Below, in pieces: positions 11,966 through 24,296 of a stretch of DNA of 64,000 bases. The translations under genes and the position numbers were made by a program. The notes below the pieces were generated by a model that ran no database searches, was not told where the DNA came from, and saw nothing but the letters and a program-made list of their open reading frames with translations. Each line of letters starts with the position of its first letter. Positions within the stretch are counted from its first letter, which is position 1. This stretch comes from Archegozetes longisetosus. Lineage: Eukaryota > Arthropoda > Arachnida > Sarcoptiformes > Trhypochthoniidae. The DNA lies in the NCBI GenBank assembly GCA_018873245.2, contig JAEMBT020000001.1, positions 16,134,220-16,198,219 of the forward strand, in the 5' to 3' direction.

Positions 11966-13591
11966 TTATTCTCTGACTTCAACCCCAACTGTTATATCTT
12001 TGGTCACCGTGAGTCTCACAAACTTTCTAAATTCAAGTGGAATTTTAGTATTTTCTGTTCGAAAAAATCTATATTTAGTGATAATGTTGACGATCATTGT
12101 TTTGGCCTCCATTAATGCGAATCTCATTCCAACACAATTTCGGGGTCCGGCACCAAATGGTAAATAAGTGTAAGGAATCAATTTGTCTCTATTTTCGGGT
12201 ACAAAACGTGACGAGTCAAAACGATCAGGATTTAGATAACATTCTGGGTTATGATGAATGGCATGAATTGGTATTGCAACTAGCATTCCTCTTGGTATAG
12301 TTATTCCGGTATGACCTATACTTGAAAAAATCAAAATGAATTCACACAATCAAACAGCTCTAAATCTTAAACAATCTAAACAATTCCTCTCAGGTCTTAT
12401 GGATTTAGTTAATAAACTTTCAGTCTATAGAATAAAACTAATAATTACCTAATTTATAATCTTCTGATGGAGTTCTAGATGTTTGAGGAGCTGGATTGTA
12501 AAGACGTAAAGTTTCAGAAACACAGGCATCTAAATAAGGCATTCGAGTGATTGTGTCGTAATCTATTTTTCCGTCTTTATCCTTATTCTCCAGGACTTCT
12601 TCCAACAACTTTTCTTGGCATTCAGGATATATGGCCATCAGGTAAAAAAATAAGATAACAAATTTGCAGTTGTTTCATAACCAGCCAGAAAGAAGACGAA
12701 AGAGTTGGCCAGAATTTCATTCTCTGTCATCTCAACCTTGTTCTTATTACTAACCAAATCTATTTTCTCTTCATGTCCATGATGTGATTCTGCATCAATT
12801 GATGTCTTTTCTTTAGGTTCTTCATCAATCTTTTTCTGTGCGTTGAGCATCAATTGAAAAAGTCGTGGTGTTTCACTTTGTCTGCATTTCTTTGTTTTAT
12901 AACTTTAGTTATCTATTCATCAAAATCAAATTTATTTAATTTCAATCAGTTTAAAGTTTCTTTTGTTTCAGTTTCACAACTAACCGTTGATCTAAAGAAG
13001 TTCACTGCATTAGGATCAACTAGTGATATGTTTAAAATTTTCATCAAAGGCTGACATGCGAAAAATAATAGTTTGCCACACACTGTCTCTAAATATGTTG
13101 ATTGCATTCTTCACAAAAGGATTATTTGGGTCGTTTGTGTGTCAATCTTTGTGGCGAAGACATATGTCGTGATCACATCCATCGCATGGTTTTCCATCAA
13201 TGCTTTGAGTTCAACTTCTATTTTGTCTTTCAAAAATTTCTCCAATACTTTGTCTACACTTTTGACACACTGTTCGATTAATTGATGCATTTTTCTCATT
13301 TTGCTACTCGAAAAGGTAGGCGATACCTTATTTTATGAATAATTCAGTTTTAAATACAAATTTTGATTATAAACAATATACAGTATGATTAAACAAAATT
13401 TCCTTGCAACTGATCTCAATTTTTTCCACTCATCATCTTTGATGATGTTCAACGCGCGGCCAATTATAGGATCATTCAATTCAAATGTATCTCGATTGAC
13501 AAATAAATTTATATGAAAGTCTTTAACTAATATATTCTTAATCAATTGAGGTCCTGCCACTAATATGGTTGGTTTGCTTATAAAGAAAAAG
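11966..13591 (-). pseudogene. CYP3-clan P450 pseudogene, exons 3-6
   Basis: Remaining exons: 13591-13408, 13326-12985, 12912-12449 and 12315-11966. Exon 6 is open and keeps the haem loop PFGAGPRNCVG; exon 5 keeps AGYETT and ETLR. Damage seen: two one-base losses in exon 5 (near 12855, and in a T run near 12645), two offsetting 2-base changes in exon 4, and a GC instead of GT donor after exon 3 (13407-13406). Exons 1 and 2 are not found upstream. Exon 3 has two extra codons compared with the intact gene at 3871-6217, to which exons 5 and 6 are nearly identical. Confidence 0.88.
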
Positions 13592-14284
13592 CTATTCTAT
13601 TGAATGCAATTTATAATAAAATTCAGGGTCAAAATCACATAATATAAGATGAATGAATTTATGAGCAAAATATTTTCCTTCTAATATACCTTGCAAAACA
13701 CTATTTCATATAAAAATATTGGAATAAATCTAAAATTAAGTCAAGCCTTAGGTTTTTATAGCAATTGTAGAACCGAAAAATTTGGATTGGAGTACCAATC
13801 TTATTTGATTATTTTGAATATATGCTTTCAAGATTAGAACCTATTATCTTATTGTCTAGAATTCGAATTATTCAGTAAATTACTTATTTCCATAATTATA
13901 AAAGATTAGGAAAGTTTCATATTGAAAAATATACAACTTATTTAGGTCAAGTTTACTACAAATTACAACTAAGGTACCTGTGCACTCTCGGCCTAATTGG
14001 CACCACCAATGTTTACAACTTTACATTTATTTGAAACATGCTATGAGTTTTACGTAGCACGTGAGTTGAGCGCATCCGATTTGAGCGCGTACATGACTGA
14101 GCGCACGACAGTTGAGGGCCAAATATTAAGTATAAAATTAAATACAATTTTATTAAATTAATTTTTTATGAGAAAGCATTTTCTGATTATGTCATCAAAT
14201 CCAACAAAATAAAATTGAATCAAAATATGATTTTTTATTTTAATTAATTTAATTAAACCCTAGTCAATTGGATTGGATTAGTAA
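13592..14284. other. intergenic with a short TGAGCGC cluster
   Basis: No gene was seen. Three direct TGAGCGC motifs occur at 14067, 14082 and 14098, spaced 15-16 bp, in otherwise AT-rich DNA. Confidence 0.5.
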
Positions 14285-15293
14285 AAATCTGAATGGGATT
14301 CTAATTCTGACCTATAGATCTGATCAAACAAAGTTAGCCCACTCTTTCTATAAATTCAAATTGCAGTTATAGTGTTCTTGAACAATTACTATTAGAAATT
14401 TTATGGTATAGTTAATAAACAATACAACTATATATAAATATTTTATATATATACTTACCCAAAATTACATCTTTTTTGTTAGATATTGGAATTAAATATT
14501 TATATGTAATTATATTGTTTATTAATATTTACAATGGGATTTTTCATAGCAATTCTTAAGAGCACTACAACTGCAATTACATGTAAATATTGAATTTAAG
14601 CTCAAGAAATTTATGTCTGAACGCAACTTATCTAAGCATGTTAACGAATGTAAGTAAAAATACTGAGGGCGAACTCGGCTTTGGATATGTTGGAGTTATT
14701 AAATATAAAGAAATAAATGACTAATTGACGAGATTTTGCTTCATATTTTTTTAAAACTCTACTCATTTGTAATTTTTAATTCATAGGTAATAATAAATGA
14801 AATTGTTCTTTAGAATTGAGTATGCTTTTTAAAAATCAATCAGTATTTTATGGCTATTGCAAAATATTTCTATTAAGATCGAGCTTCAAGGTCATACTCT
14901 TTGAAAGCCAGCTCTAAATTATTCTTTTAAAATGTGTTATTAGCAATTAAAGCTTAATTGCTGTTAATGGTTAGTTGCTGCAACTTCTCAATTAAAGTAT
15001 TTTGTGATGTTAAATTTACATATTAATAAAAGATTTAATTAAGTAAATTCGAAATTCAAAAGTTGTAATAAATTATATTATCGAAGATATCTTTATGAAA
15101 GTTTATGACATTCAATTGTGATTCGAAATTTTCATTATTTGCATATACACCTTTATTTTTATTTAACCCAACTCATCAGATTAAATCTGATTAAATAATA
15201 TGCTAGTTCATATTGTTTATCTTATGTTTCTTTGTGAAATTTAATTTGAATCCATCATTATAACACATATCAGTTCGAATCCAACAGAAATAT
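14285..15293. other. unit A, 3' flank of family 1 gene
   Basis: This stretch is closely repeated at 40650-41656 and, broken by insertions, at 29340-34543. It is the 3' side of the first secreted-protein gene copy and marks the start of the amplified unit. No further gene is visible. Confidence 0.75.
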
Positions 15294-15849
15294 TTAATTT
15301 TTCGTCTCTACTACTTTGAGAACGCAATCCTGCAAAAGAAACTATCTTAGTTATTTCAGAATTAATAATTAATGTAAAGTAACTTACACGAGCTTTTACT
15401 ACAATTTCAGTCAGGTTGTACTTTTTCCCTAGAGTTTCGAGATCTAGCTTTTTTACTTCACAATCAGAGTACTAAATAGATAATAACTCAAACTCAAGAT
15501 AAAAATTAATCAGTTTCTGCAAGGGATCATTACCTGTTTCCTCAAATCCTTATCACAATAAGTATTTCTCAAATCCTTGTATGTTGTACCTCTATTAATT
15601 TCTTTTAAACATTGATTCGAAGCTTGTTTAAACTAAATAAAATAAATAATACTTAAAAACTCTTCATCAAAGTAATGGGAATAATACCTCTTCTGGACAA
15701 ATAGAATCACATTTTTCCATCTCTGAAATTTTCGCATCCGATAGTGTTGGTTCACAGTATTTCTTGTCAAATTCTTCGTCTTCATTATTCGAAGAAGCCA
15801 ACGAAATAAAGACTATCAGAATGAATACGTTTAAAAAAACAAAATTCAT
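15294..15849 (-). CDS. family 1 secreted cysteine-containing protein, copy A
   Basis: Four exons with GT-AG introns: 15849-15688, 15632-15534, 15471-15388 and 15329-15294, giving 126 residues. Residues 1-20 form a signal peptide (FVFLNVFILIVFISLASS). The mature chain is charged and probably helical, with seven cysteines at 32, 47, 51, 62, 80, 91 and 117. I do not recognise the family. The size, secretion and Cys-rich helical look recall arthropod antimicrobial or salivary proteins, but that is only an analogy. Two more complete copies (34544 and 41657) share the same exon lengths (162, 99, 84 and 36 nt). All are on the minus strand, with a conserved TATA box about 80 bp upstream. Confidence 0.88.
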
Positions 15850-15925
15850 TGTCAAAATTCAATACTGCTATTTAATCAATTTCTAGCTGAGTAAGAACCT
15901 TATATTCTCATTTGAATGTTTAGTT

Positions 15926-15940
15926 GATTTTATATAAACT
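15926..15940 (-). promoter_or_regulatory. TATA box of family 1 copy A
   Basis: Read on the minus strand this is AGTTTATATAAAATC, about 80 bp before the start codon. It is identical in the three gene copies and preceded by a conserved CTTTCGAAGGC. Confidence 0.7.
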
Positions 15941-16789
15941 GCCTTCGAAAGCTGTACAAATAAATTTCTATAATGATTGCTGTACTATTTTTTATAGAAT
16001 GGGATTGTTAAATCATCAGTTTAGATTTGGAGATTATCAACTACTGTTTGCTATATGAATTTAATAATTGTTAATTCGAAGCATAAATAGTGTTAACTAA
16101 TGACTTCTTAAGTGCTTCACTTGATTTAGCAATCCATAGGAAATTGTGAATCATATTTGTTCATACGTTAGATTAGTGTTGATACTGTCAATCATATTAA
16201 CAATTGAGGATAGACTTCAATAAAGATATTCTTATTTATTAATAAAATAGGGATTTGTCATGTAAAGTTAAATAATTTCAATTTAATTAAGAAACAGTTT
16301 TACAAATCTTCTCTAAATAATTTTTTCGAATTGAAGGTCGCAACTTTTATTTCTGCTAAAGAATTGCGTTGAAACCATTAATCCCAGTATAAAATCATTT
16401 TTATGATATATACACTATTCAGTTTTAATCGTATGCGTCATAAAACAATCTGATCGATATTTTGAGGCGTTCTTTATATTATGAAACTATTCATAATCTA
16501 AATAGTCCATTTGATATGAAATTATTGATAGAATCTCATGAAAAACTTTGAGTCTGACCACACGTGAAATGTAGCTTTCAAATTTTATAATATCTCAATG
16601 AAATTGAGGTTTTTAGTTGTGAACGTTTACATTCACATTTGTTAACTATTTTCCTAGTCATATATATCGCGAATTTTATCCGATAGTTATGTACGGGTCA
16701 ATTAGAATTAAGCACAAATTAAAAAGCTATTATAACATCCTTAACACCCTTTGATTGTAGCACTAAATAAAGAAGGGACAATAAGCAAT

Positions 16790-17725
16790 TGGGTCCAGGC
16801 AGAACGATTTAATCACATGAACGCTCAAAACATTTAATAGTCACATATCATAGCAAGCAGAATATTAAAAAATAATTCCCATAAATCAGAAATTTTAGCT
16901 CCATTTTTAAGATGAGTTCTGTAGAAGACTGGTCTCGCTTCAAAAATTAGTTTGACCCCGTGCTTAATACCAATTAGGATTGAACTTTAATAGCATATAT
17001 ATCAATGGTGAAAAATGTTTTCAGCAAAGTTTCAAAACCGATTAAGGTATTGAACATATCCTAAACTTCATTCAAAAATGGGATAGTTTTTCACACTTCA
17101 ATTCTTTAATAATGAAGTAAAAAGTTTAGGAATATCACCCTGAACGATGACCCAAATCTACTAGGTGCTTGAACGATTAGTACTAATGACATTGTTTCTC
17201 TCTACAGTATCTTGTACCCTTGGCGGTGTTCGGCGTTCCATTATTTCTGAGCTTGCGTGAGATGTGCGCTCTTAGATAACAAGTCGTATTCGTGTCAGAG
17301 GAGTAATTTGTGTCAGAATCCGTAGTACTTCTTTTGAAGTACAAATTAGTTTTGAAGGGAAGGCCTAGAGTGTTAAACCTACCATTATTACTGTTTATCC
17401 TAAATCACTACTTTCAACCACGTTGAAATGTATAAAACTAGCTCATTTTTGAATGAGGTTTTGGATATGTTCCAGGCCTTAATGAATTATGAAACATTCC
17501 TAAAAACGTTTTCCACCTTTGAATACACATTCTATAGTTTGTTTGTTCCTAACTAGGATTAAGCACGCAATCAAATTAATTTATGAAGCGATGTCATTCT
17601 CCTATGGAATCCATTATAAAAATTGAATCAAAATTAATTTTCTAATCTGTGGGAATTATGCCTTAATATTCTACTATAATATATGAACCCCTATAATTGA
17701 ATGTTTGGTTAGAGTCTGAGAGATA
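16790..17725. repeat. imperfect long inverted repeat
   Basis: Arms of about 300 bp (about 16790-17110 and 17420-17725) match when one is reversed, for example 'cgtgcttaat', 'gaacatatcc' and 'cattcaaaaatg'. The spacer is about 300 bp. The arms are diverged, so this is an old foldback-type structure. Confidence 0.6.
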
Positions 17726-18405
17726 CAAACGACGACCGTTCACTAGTCACATTCATGTGTAACCTATATATATCAACTCGTCTCGATAACTTTAGTCTAT
17801 TGATACCCCACTTGGGACCTAGGGTCTAGCCACAAAAAGCTGGACCTAGATCCCTAGGCGCCAGCTCTAGGACTGTGTGTAGGGTATCATTATGACAGAT
17901 AGGCTCGGTGGAGTTCATGTAACCAACATGGTGATCCTGGGATTCGGCCTTATGATCTTAGTCCATGGTATTTCATTGTACATATTGACGACTTGATTAA
18001 ACTAAAGCTGAAGACAGCAACAGATCGCTTCGCGTCCCTCGCTATGCGATCTGACTCAATTTCCACTTAGATCAAATCACGCACATGGATTCTTAATCAT
18101 TTTATAGATAAATTTGAATATGAAAGTTGGGTTAGATCACCGAAGCTGGGTCCCAGGACCACCATATCGTATATGTGAACTTTAATGAGCCTATCTGTCA
18201 TATTGATTCCATAACATAGTTCTAGACTTGCCCTCTAGGGAACTAGGTTCAACGTTTCCTCATTGGTTCTAGGTCCCCAAGTGTGGTATCAACGAACTCG
18301 GGCTGTTAAGACGAGTTGATATACGTGGGTTACCGTAGAAATGACTAGTAGAAGGTTTCGCTCGGATCTCCTATACTCTAACCGAATGTTTATATGTGGA
18401 CAAGT
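17697..18405. repeat. foldback element, small family member
   Basis: The left arm (from about 17697) and right arm (to about 18405) are inverted copies sharing 'tatcaactcgtct', 'actagtca' and 'ctatctgtcat'. The centre, with GATCGCTTCGCG...CGCGATCTGA-like symmetry around 18020-18055, resembles the centre of the larger foldback at 31696-33727. No coding sequence. Confidence 0.65.
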
Positions 18406-19825
18406 CGTTCGGCCTAGATACAGTTACTAGAAAAATAAATGAGAGTTGAAGATAATGCAGCCTTTCCTGTAGAACACATCTCGTTAGTCGGCTGCACATT
18501 AAATTGAATCAATAAAGCTCAAATTTGACTCAAAAAATTGGTTTTATAGGTCAAGTTTTAAAGTTTACTAAAATATAAACCTACACGAGTTATACGTGAA
18601 AGTATATATTTCAAACTCTCAGTTATTTATTCTGCTAACTGCACAATTGTTTATTGTTCCTTGTTAATAATTGGATTCGAGTCATGTTCGCACTTCGAAT
18701 TATACAAACAGAATACAATGCTTTTCTAATAATTACTAAAAATTTTTATTTGAGAATGAATGCTAGAAGTTTTGTTGAAAGAATTTAACAAAGCAAAAAT
18801 CTTAGCTTTTTGAAATTACTAGAATCAGATATTTTGGTTTCGTTATAAAAGTGAATTTTTTTTAATGTGATAGGACCACTGAAAGTTGATTCAACTTTGA
18901 ATGAACTTTCAGAGTTCGAGGATACTTTTCAACACTTCATTTTGTTATAATAGGGGAAAGCGTTGGGTTCTGGTGGGTATTTCTTTTATGTTTATTAGCG
19001 CTGTGTTAACAGTTGATTAAATAAACAGTTGTTTGATTTGAATTAAATGTATTAGAGATTACTACGAATAATCATTAGCACTTAGGACATATTAAGTGAA
19101 AATATGACTGTTGTTGCAGTCAGAAAGCCCGTGAAAGCTTCAAAATAGAGATTAATTTTTTTACTAAACTCCTTATATTTAGAAATATTATTTTCAGACC
19201 TGAAAGTTTTGTAAATTAGTTTATTCCTTCAAAAGATTCACTCTTGTTTACATTAGGTGTACGTACGTTCAAAATATAAATTAAGATAATAACTTTCACA
19301 TAAATCGTTTACTTGATCAGAATTTGTCAGTAAAATCGGAGATTTCGACTTATCTCATGATATATACGAGAAATATGATATGTATGAGAAAAGCTATCGT
19401 AGAAGTAAGAATAATATACCTCTGCCTCACAGATGAGTGGCTTCTGATGCTTAAAAAAGAACTTTATACCAAAACGTCTGATGTCTAGGCTTTTGGTGTA
19501 CTATTTTTGGAAAATATTAGTTTGTTCGAAAAGTGTATCGCACTTTAAGCTGCGATAACTTTTTAATGAATGACTGTAATGTAATTAAATATAACATTAG
19601 GACATTATTTTGTAAGGCATTGGCTTATTGTTATATTGAGTATCTCTGGGGCTACCGATAAGAGAATTTCGATCAAATGAATATTACCATTGACATTGCT
19701 ATTTTTGAGCTTGGTTGAAAGACACTTTTAATGGCGTTGGCAACTGTCCCAGTGGTCTGGCAATAAGTAATGAGTAAGGGGACAAATTATTAATTAGGCT
19801 TTTTACAGAATCATTTTATCTTATA

Positions 19826-22038
19826 TTAGCTATAAAGCCCGTTCAGAAGAACGGGAACCATCTAGTTCGGGCCTGGCTTACCGACAGCCAGTTCACTGAT
19901 AGTCTTGAAAACTTTCTTTTCAGAAACTTTCATCAATTTTCTCAGTTTTCAATATTATTTCACTTAAGAACTTCTATAGCTTTTTTCATATTTCAACAAT
20001 ATCTTACAAAATTTTTAAAATCCTGCTGTGAATACAAACTTAATAATTAAGAGCACTATAAATATTTAATTAAACCTGTATATAACTCAATCCAACCTAA
20101 CTTAATCTAATTTAATCTAACCTAACGGAAAAAATCAGGCCCAACATAACCTAATCCGATCTAAAAAACTATTGAAAACTGTAAGGAATTGAGAATAGGA
20201 AAAAAACTGATGAATTTTATGAAAATGATTCTTGTCAGTAAACAGAATGCGATCCATCTATTCCATGTCTTTACTGCTGACATATTTGCTTCCGATGCCT
20301 TTACTTCTAACGACTTCAAACTTTATATTGAAAGATTATAGTGTAAATTGTTAAGTAATCTCAGACTGAATAGAATAGAATCAAAACAAAAGTAATAGAA
20401 ATGAACTGAATTTCACTCGATTGAAGCTAATTCAGAATAAATTGTGAGTATTATTCTGAATTAAATTGTATCTAGCTTTATTCTGCCGGATCAAACCGAA
20501 TTAACTTGAATTATAAAGAGTTCATCTCAACTTTATATTTTCGCATTAGGACGGTGTAATCAGCCTGACCACATGTCCCGAAATGACCTTGACAGTCCAG
20601 GAATCATGAACTGTGTCCAGGTGGAAGGAATGGACCATTCCTTGACATACAAGTGTCCAGAAATGACAAATGTTTGACAAAATGTTTAAAAAAATAGATT
20701 TTTCGAAGTTGTATTAAACGAATTGAAATGTACTTATCATTACTCTATATTAATACTAAAAGAAAACTCTGAAATGGCATAAAATATAATTAAATCCTGA
20801 AGTAGTCATACATTTACTCATAATTATTTGTTGCTAATGTTCACACTAATAATATATAATGTTACTATATTTTCTGGACAAATAATTTACATTTCGCTAA
20901 AGATTTAATATTTGTTTTCAATAAATACTGAAAATATTTATTATTATATCAATTAATTGCTAACAAACTAATATCATGTCATGTCATTAACAGCTCAGAG
21001 AAAGAGCCGCCAACTAACCACACGATTTGAACACATTTTATCACAAATCCTTATTATTTTTTCACATATTGTAAATATTCCATTGGAAAATCTGAATATA
21101 TTTGAAAATATTAAAGTTTGAAATCATGCAGTTATTTGTCGAACACCCTGTAAATGTGTTGAATTTAAAGACGTACTACTCAAATATCTATAGGGCTATG
21201 GTCTCGATTCCTAGCGGATATATTTTTTTTATAAAAGTAAAAGTTTTCCTTATTTGCTTTTGTGAAAAGCAGATAGCCAGTGCTGCACTTCCTAGTCATA
21301 CTGGTCACAAATATGTAATCGATTCGGGTCTAAAGTGCCCACCGTTCCAATACATGTCTGCTCCTTATATTAGAGATCCCATAAAGTTGGTTTAATTTTT
21401 TCTTTAACTAATATGTTTTATATAAAGTTTTTTTGAAAACTGGTTTAATTTGGTTTTATGATCAAAAACTAATTCACAAAGAAATTATAATACACGCTTA
21501 AACTTAAACCATGACGTAACTTAACCTAATCCTCAACTGGTAATTTCTTATTTCTTGTGAATGTTACAAATAGATCTTTATAAAATTAATATTTAGTGGA
21601 TATTTATTATAATTTACATTAGAAAATCCCACTAAACAATTTAATAAAGATTTCAATAGGCAAACCAAAAGACACCAAAAGCTCAGAACATAAACATCTA
21701 ACTTATGTTACAAAAACCTTCCCCGAAACTTTAAAAAAATTGAAATGGTTTTTTAGCTAAATTTGCCACTTAGAAAAATTGGTGTGCATAATTAATCGAA
21801 AAGGGTTAAACCAGTTAATTGGGTTCCCTATTATATAGATAGTACCAGGTTCGATTCCAGGCAGCGCATAGTTAGTTTTTCTAAAAATAAAAATCTTTCC
21901 TTTTTACTTTTTTGAAAAATAAATAGCCAGTGCTGTACCTCCAGGTTTTACTGATAACAAATATGTAATTAGTTCAGGTCTAAAGTGCCCACGGTTGGAA
22001 TGCATAAAAGACAGACATCGTTTGTCGTATTATATAGA
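19826..22038 (-). mobile_element. non-autonomous Helitron, 2.2 kb
   Basis: On the minus strand it starts TCTATATAATACGACAAACG at 22038 and ends with the hairpin CCCGTTC-TTCT-GAACGGG followed 12 bases later by CTAA at 19826, with A before and T after. The ends match the 6.5-kb Helitron at 22671. Units B and C show the empty site: 'cttata' joins directly to 'acttaaa' at about 35717 and 42805. A second 5'-type end lies inside, at 21376. No protein is encoded. The short frame at 21102-21395 overlaps that internal terminus and is not a gene. Confidence 0.9.
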
Positions 22039-22670
22039 TACTTAAAAATTATTAAAGCAAAAATGTGGCAGTTTTTGAACAACCTAATATTAACTCGAGG
22101 TATCACGCGATATTCAGATATTAAAATTTCAAGAGCTTCAGAACTAATCATATGTGGATACTGTTTGCCTAAACCTGAAATTGAATCCAAAATTTGTACG
22201 ACTTAATGCTTGAATATTGATCATTTAGAACTCATTAAAGATCCAATTTCACTCAAATTCTGATGAGTATTGGAAACGAAATTATTCCAAAAGTCTTCAT
22301 AATACTAAATTTTATGTCGTACTGCCTGCTTTTCAATCAGTATGAAATTTTCAAAAGCTACTGCTTGGTCAAAAAATTGAATGCAATAGAGAGTAAAAGC
22401 TTATTTTCAATCAATTCAATTTGTATTGTTACATTTATTTTTGTAACATGGGATCATCTATATACGAAAGACCGAACCTAAATGTTTTGTGTAGTCTTTC
22501 GTATGTGTATGTTCAAGTTTAACGAAATGGAATCGGGGGCCTCAATATGAGATCCCAATCCGTTTTTATCTATAATTCCATCAAAGAGTCTGGTATGATT
22601 CGATAGAATGTGCTTTAATAGGAAGTTAAATTATAACTTACTTTTACTATGTAACTTTCTTTTGTTAATA
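22039..22670. other. unit A, distal part with conserved hairpin
   Basis: This is the continuation of unit A, matched at 35725-36670 (unit B) and, in part, at 42805-43520 (unit C). It holds a hairpin of ATACGAAAGAC with GTCTTTCGTAT around a loop of about 20 bases (22455-22505). No open frame is conserved between the copies. Confidence 0.6.
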
Positions 22671-23547
22671 TCTATATAATAAGGAGCAAACGATGTCTGT
22701 CTGTCCTTTTATGCATTCGAACTGTGGGCACATTAGACACGAACCAATTACATATTTGTGATCAGTTTGACCAGGAGGTACAGCACTGGCTATTTATTTT
22801 TCGAAAAAGTAAAATAGAAAAATTTTGATTTTTAGAAAAAAAATAACTATCCCCTGCCAGGAATCGAACCTACAGCTGTAGGCGCGGGTACTTTAAACAT
22901 TAGATGTATAATGGCATAAGTATAATTATACAGCCAAACCTCCCTATCTTGAACATGTTGGTAAGCCCTTTTTATAAAGCTATAAGTAAACTCAAGGAAT
23001 TAAGGTTTTATTTTAATCTTTTTTAAAAAAGGATTTAACTACGTGTTTATCAAGATGGGGAGGTTTAGCTGTAGTTTGCTTTATTTATACTGATGATTGG
23101 TTAGTGATTGATGGTTAATGTCTATTAAAGTTTTGTCCGCCCGTAGAAATCAAATTGAAATCTTCCAATAAGTGTATAAATCAAATTTAATCGCTGAGAT
23201 TGTAATTAAGTAAAATCTAATTAATTGATTATGTTTAAAAATAATAAATTCTACATTAATAAATATGAAAACTTTAATATTAAAAGCCTATTAAAGAAAA
23301 ATTTTAGCTCACCAGATTAAACTAACCCTTAAACTTCAATTGAAACACTTTAGAATCTGTGATAAAGAATAGATGTTAATAAGTGAGTTCAAGCTATTCA
23401 ATAAAGGAATTTTTTTGCTGTTGGGCTACCGAAAAAGGTTTTTTCACTGTTAGCGGTGCCCATTGGCCTCTGAATAGCCTGAGTTCTTCAAAGCGCTGAT
23501 ATTACCCCCTCTAGATCAATACCTTACATTGAGATTGTGTTAAGTAT

Positions 23548-24070
23548 ATGGACGCTTCCTTTGAGAAACTCTTCAATTTGTGCAGTCAGGCATTGACTGC
23601 ACAACCTGATAGTGAATCGTCGTTGACAATAACGCAACCTACGACTTCAACCAAAGTGACCGAAGATCTGGACATTGAAGATCTCGATTTCTCGCAGATT
23701 CATAGTTACGATTTGAAGTCTACCTCTAAGATCTTGCCCCAACTTCCACTTCCACCTGAACCACGATCGCCACCTCAAGACTGGAAAAGGAATAAAGCCA
23801 CCAAACACCGCCACCGTGCTCGAGCCAAAAAAACTCCGCTTGGACAACATCCGTTTAGCCGAGAAAGTTGGAACTGAGAACCGAATAACTGAAGAAAGGG
23901 GATTTTGGTCATGGATTCCAAAACGCCCAAAACTCTTCATCCTAGATAACAGATCAGCGTCGGAGTTTGTCAAATTTAGACCGGATCCGAATCTTAAAGC
24001 ACCGCCAGCAGATAAAAAGCCATCTAAATACTATCAAGATCTTAGGCCTATGCGTGGATTTCGCGATTAA
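23548..24070 (+). CDS. accessory ORF of the Helitron, unknown function
   Basis: The first 109-codon frame (23548-23877) runs into a second frame (23816-24070) through a run of A bases near 23826-23832. A single-base slip there would join them into about 174 residues. The protein is Pro/Ser/Thr-rich at first, then strongly basic (HRHRARAKK), then has an 'RPKLFILDNRSASEFVKF' stretch and a charged tail. I recognise no domain. It lies upstream of the basic replicase N-terminus, where Helitrons often carry extra or captured genes. It could be a captured host fragment or a lineage-specific Helitron ORF. Confidence 0.55.
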
Positions 24071-24296
24071 GGTTTCATTTTTATTTTCATTAAAACAATA
24101 AAATCACGAATCCTATTAATATTGTAAATAAATAAATTGCATTTTTGACTAAAGCAACTGTATTGAAATTTACTTTTAAGTATTAATAAAAGAGTCACAA
24201 TTAATTGAAGAAAATATCATTTACATCTTGCAATTTAATTAAAGAATCATCAAAGATAAAAATAATTCACCATTAATTAGATTTTTATCTGTGACT

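Larger units (their letters stand above)
16405..19780. other. insertion or rearrangement specific to unit A
   Basis: Units B (35655-35690) and C (42750-42775) run continuously from 'tgatatttataagg' into 'ttaattagg...ttatacaga'. In unit A about 3.4 kb separates the two halves. The segment contains two long imperfect inverted repeats (below) and no recognisable gene. No terminal inverted repeats or target duplication were found at its limits, so it may be composite. Confidence 0.6.

Noticed and set aside
21102-21395. A 97-codon frame in the short Helitron
   Set aside because: It crosses the internal Helitron 5' terminus and its tRNA-like stretch. The equivalent positions in the other two ends are not open.
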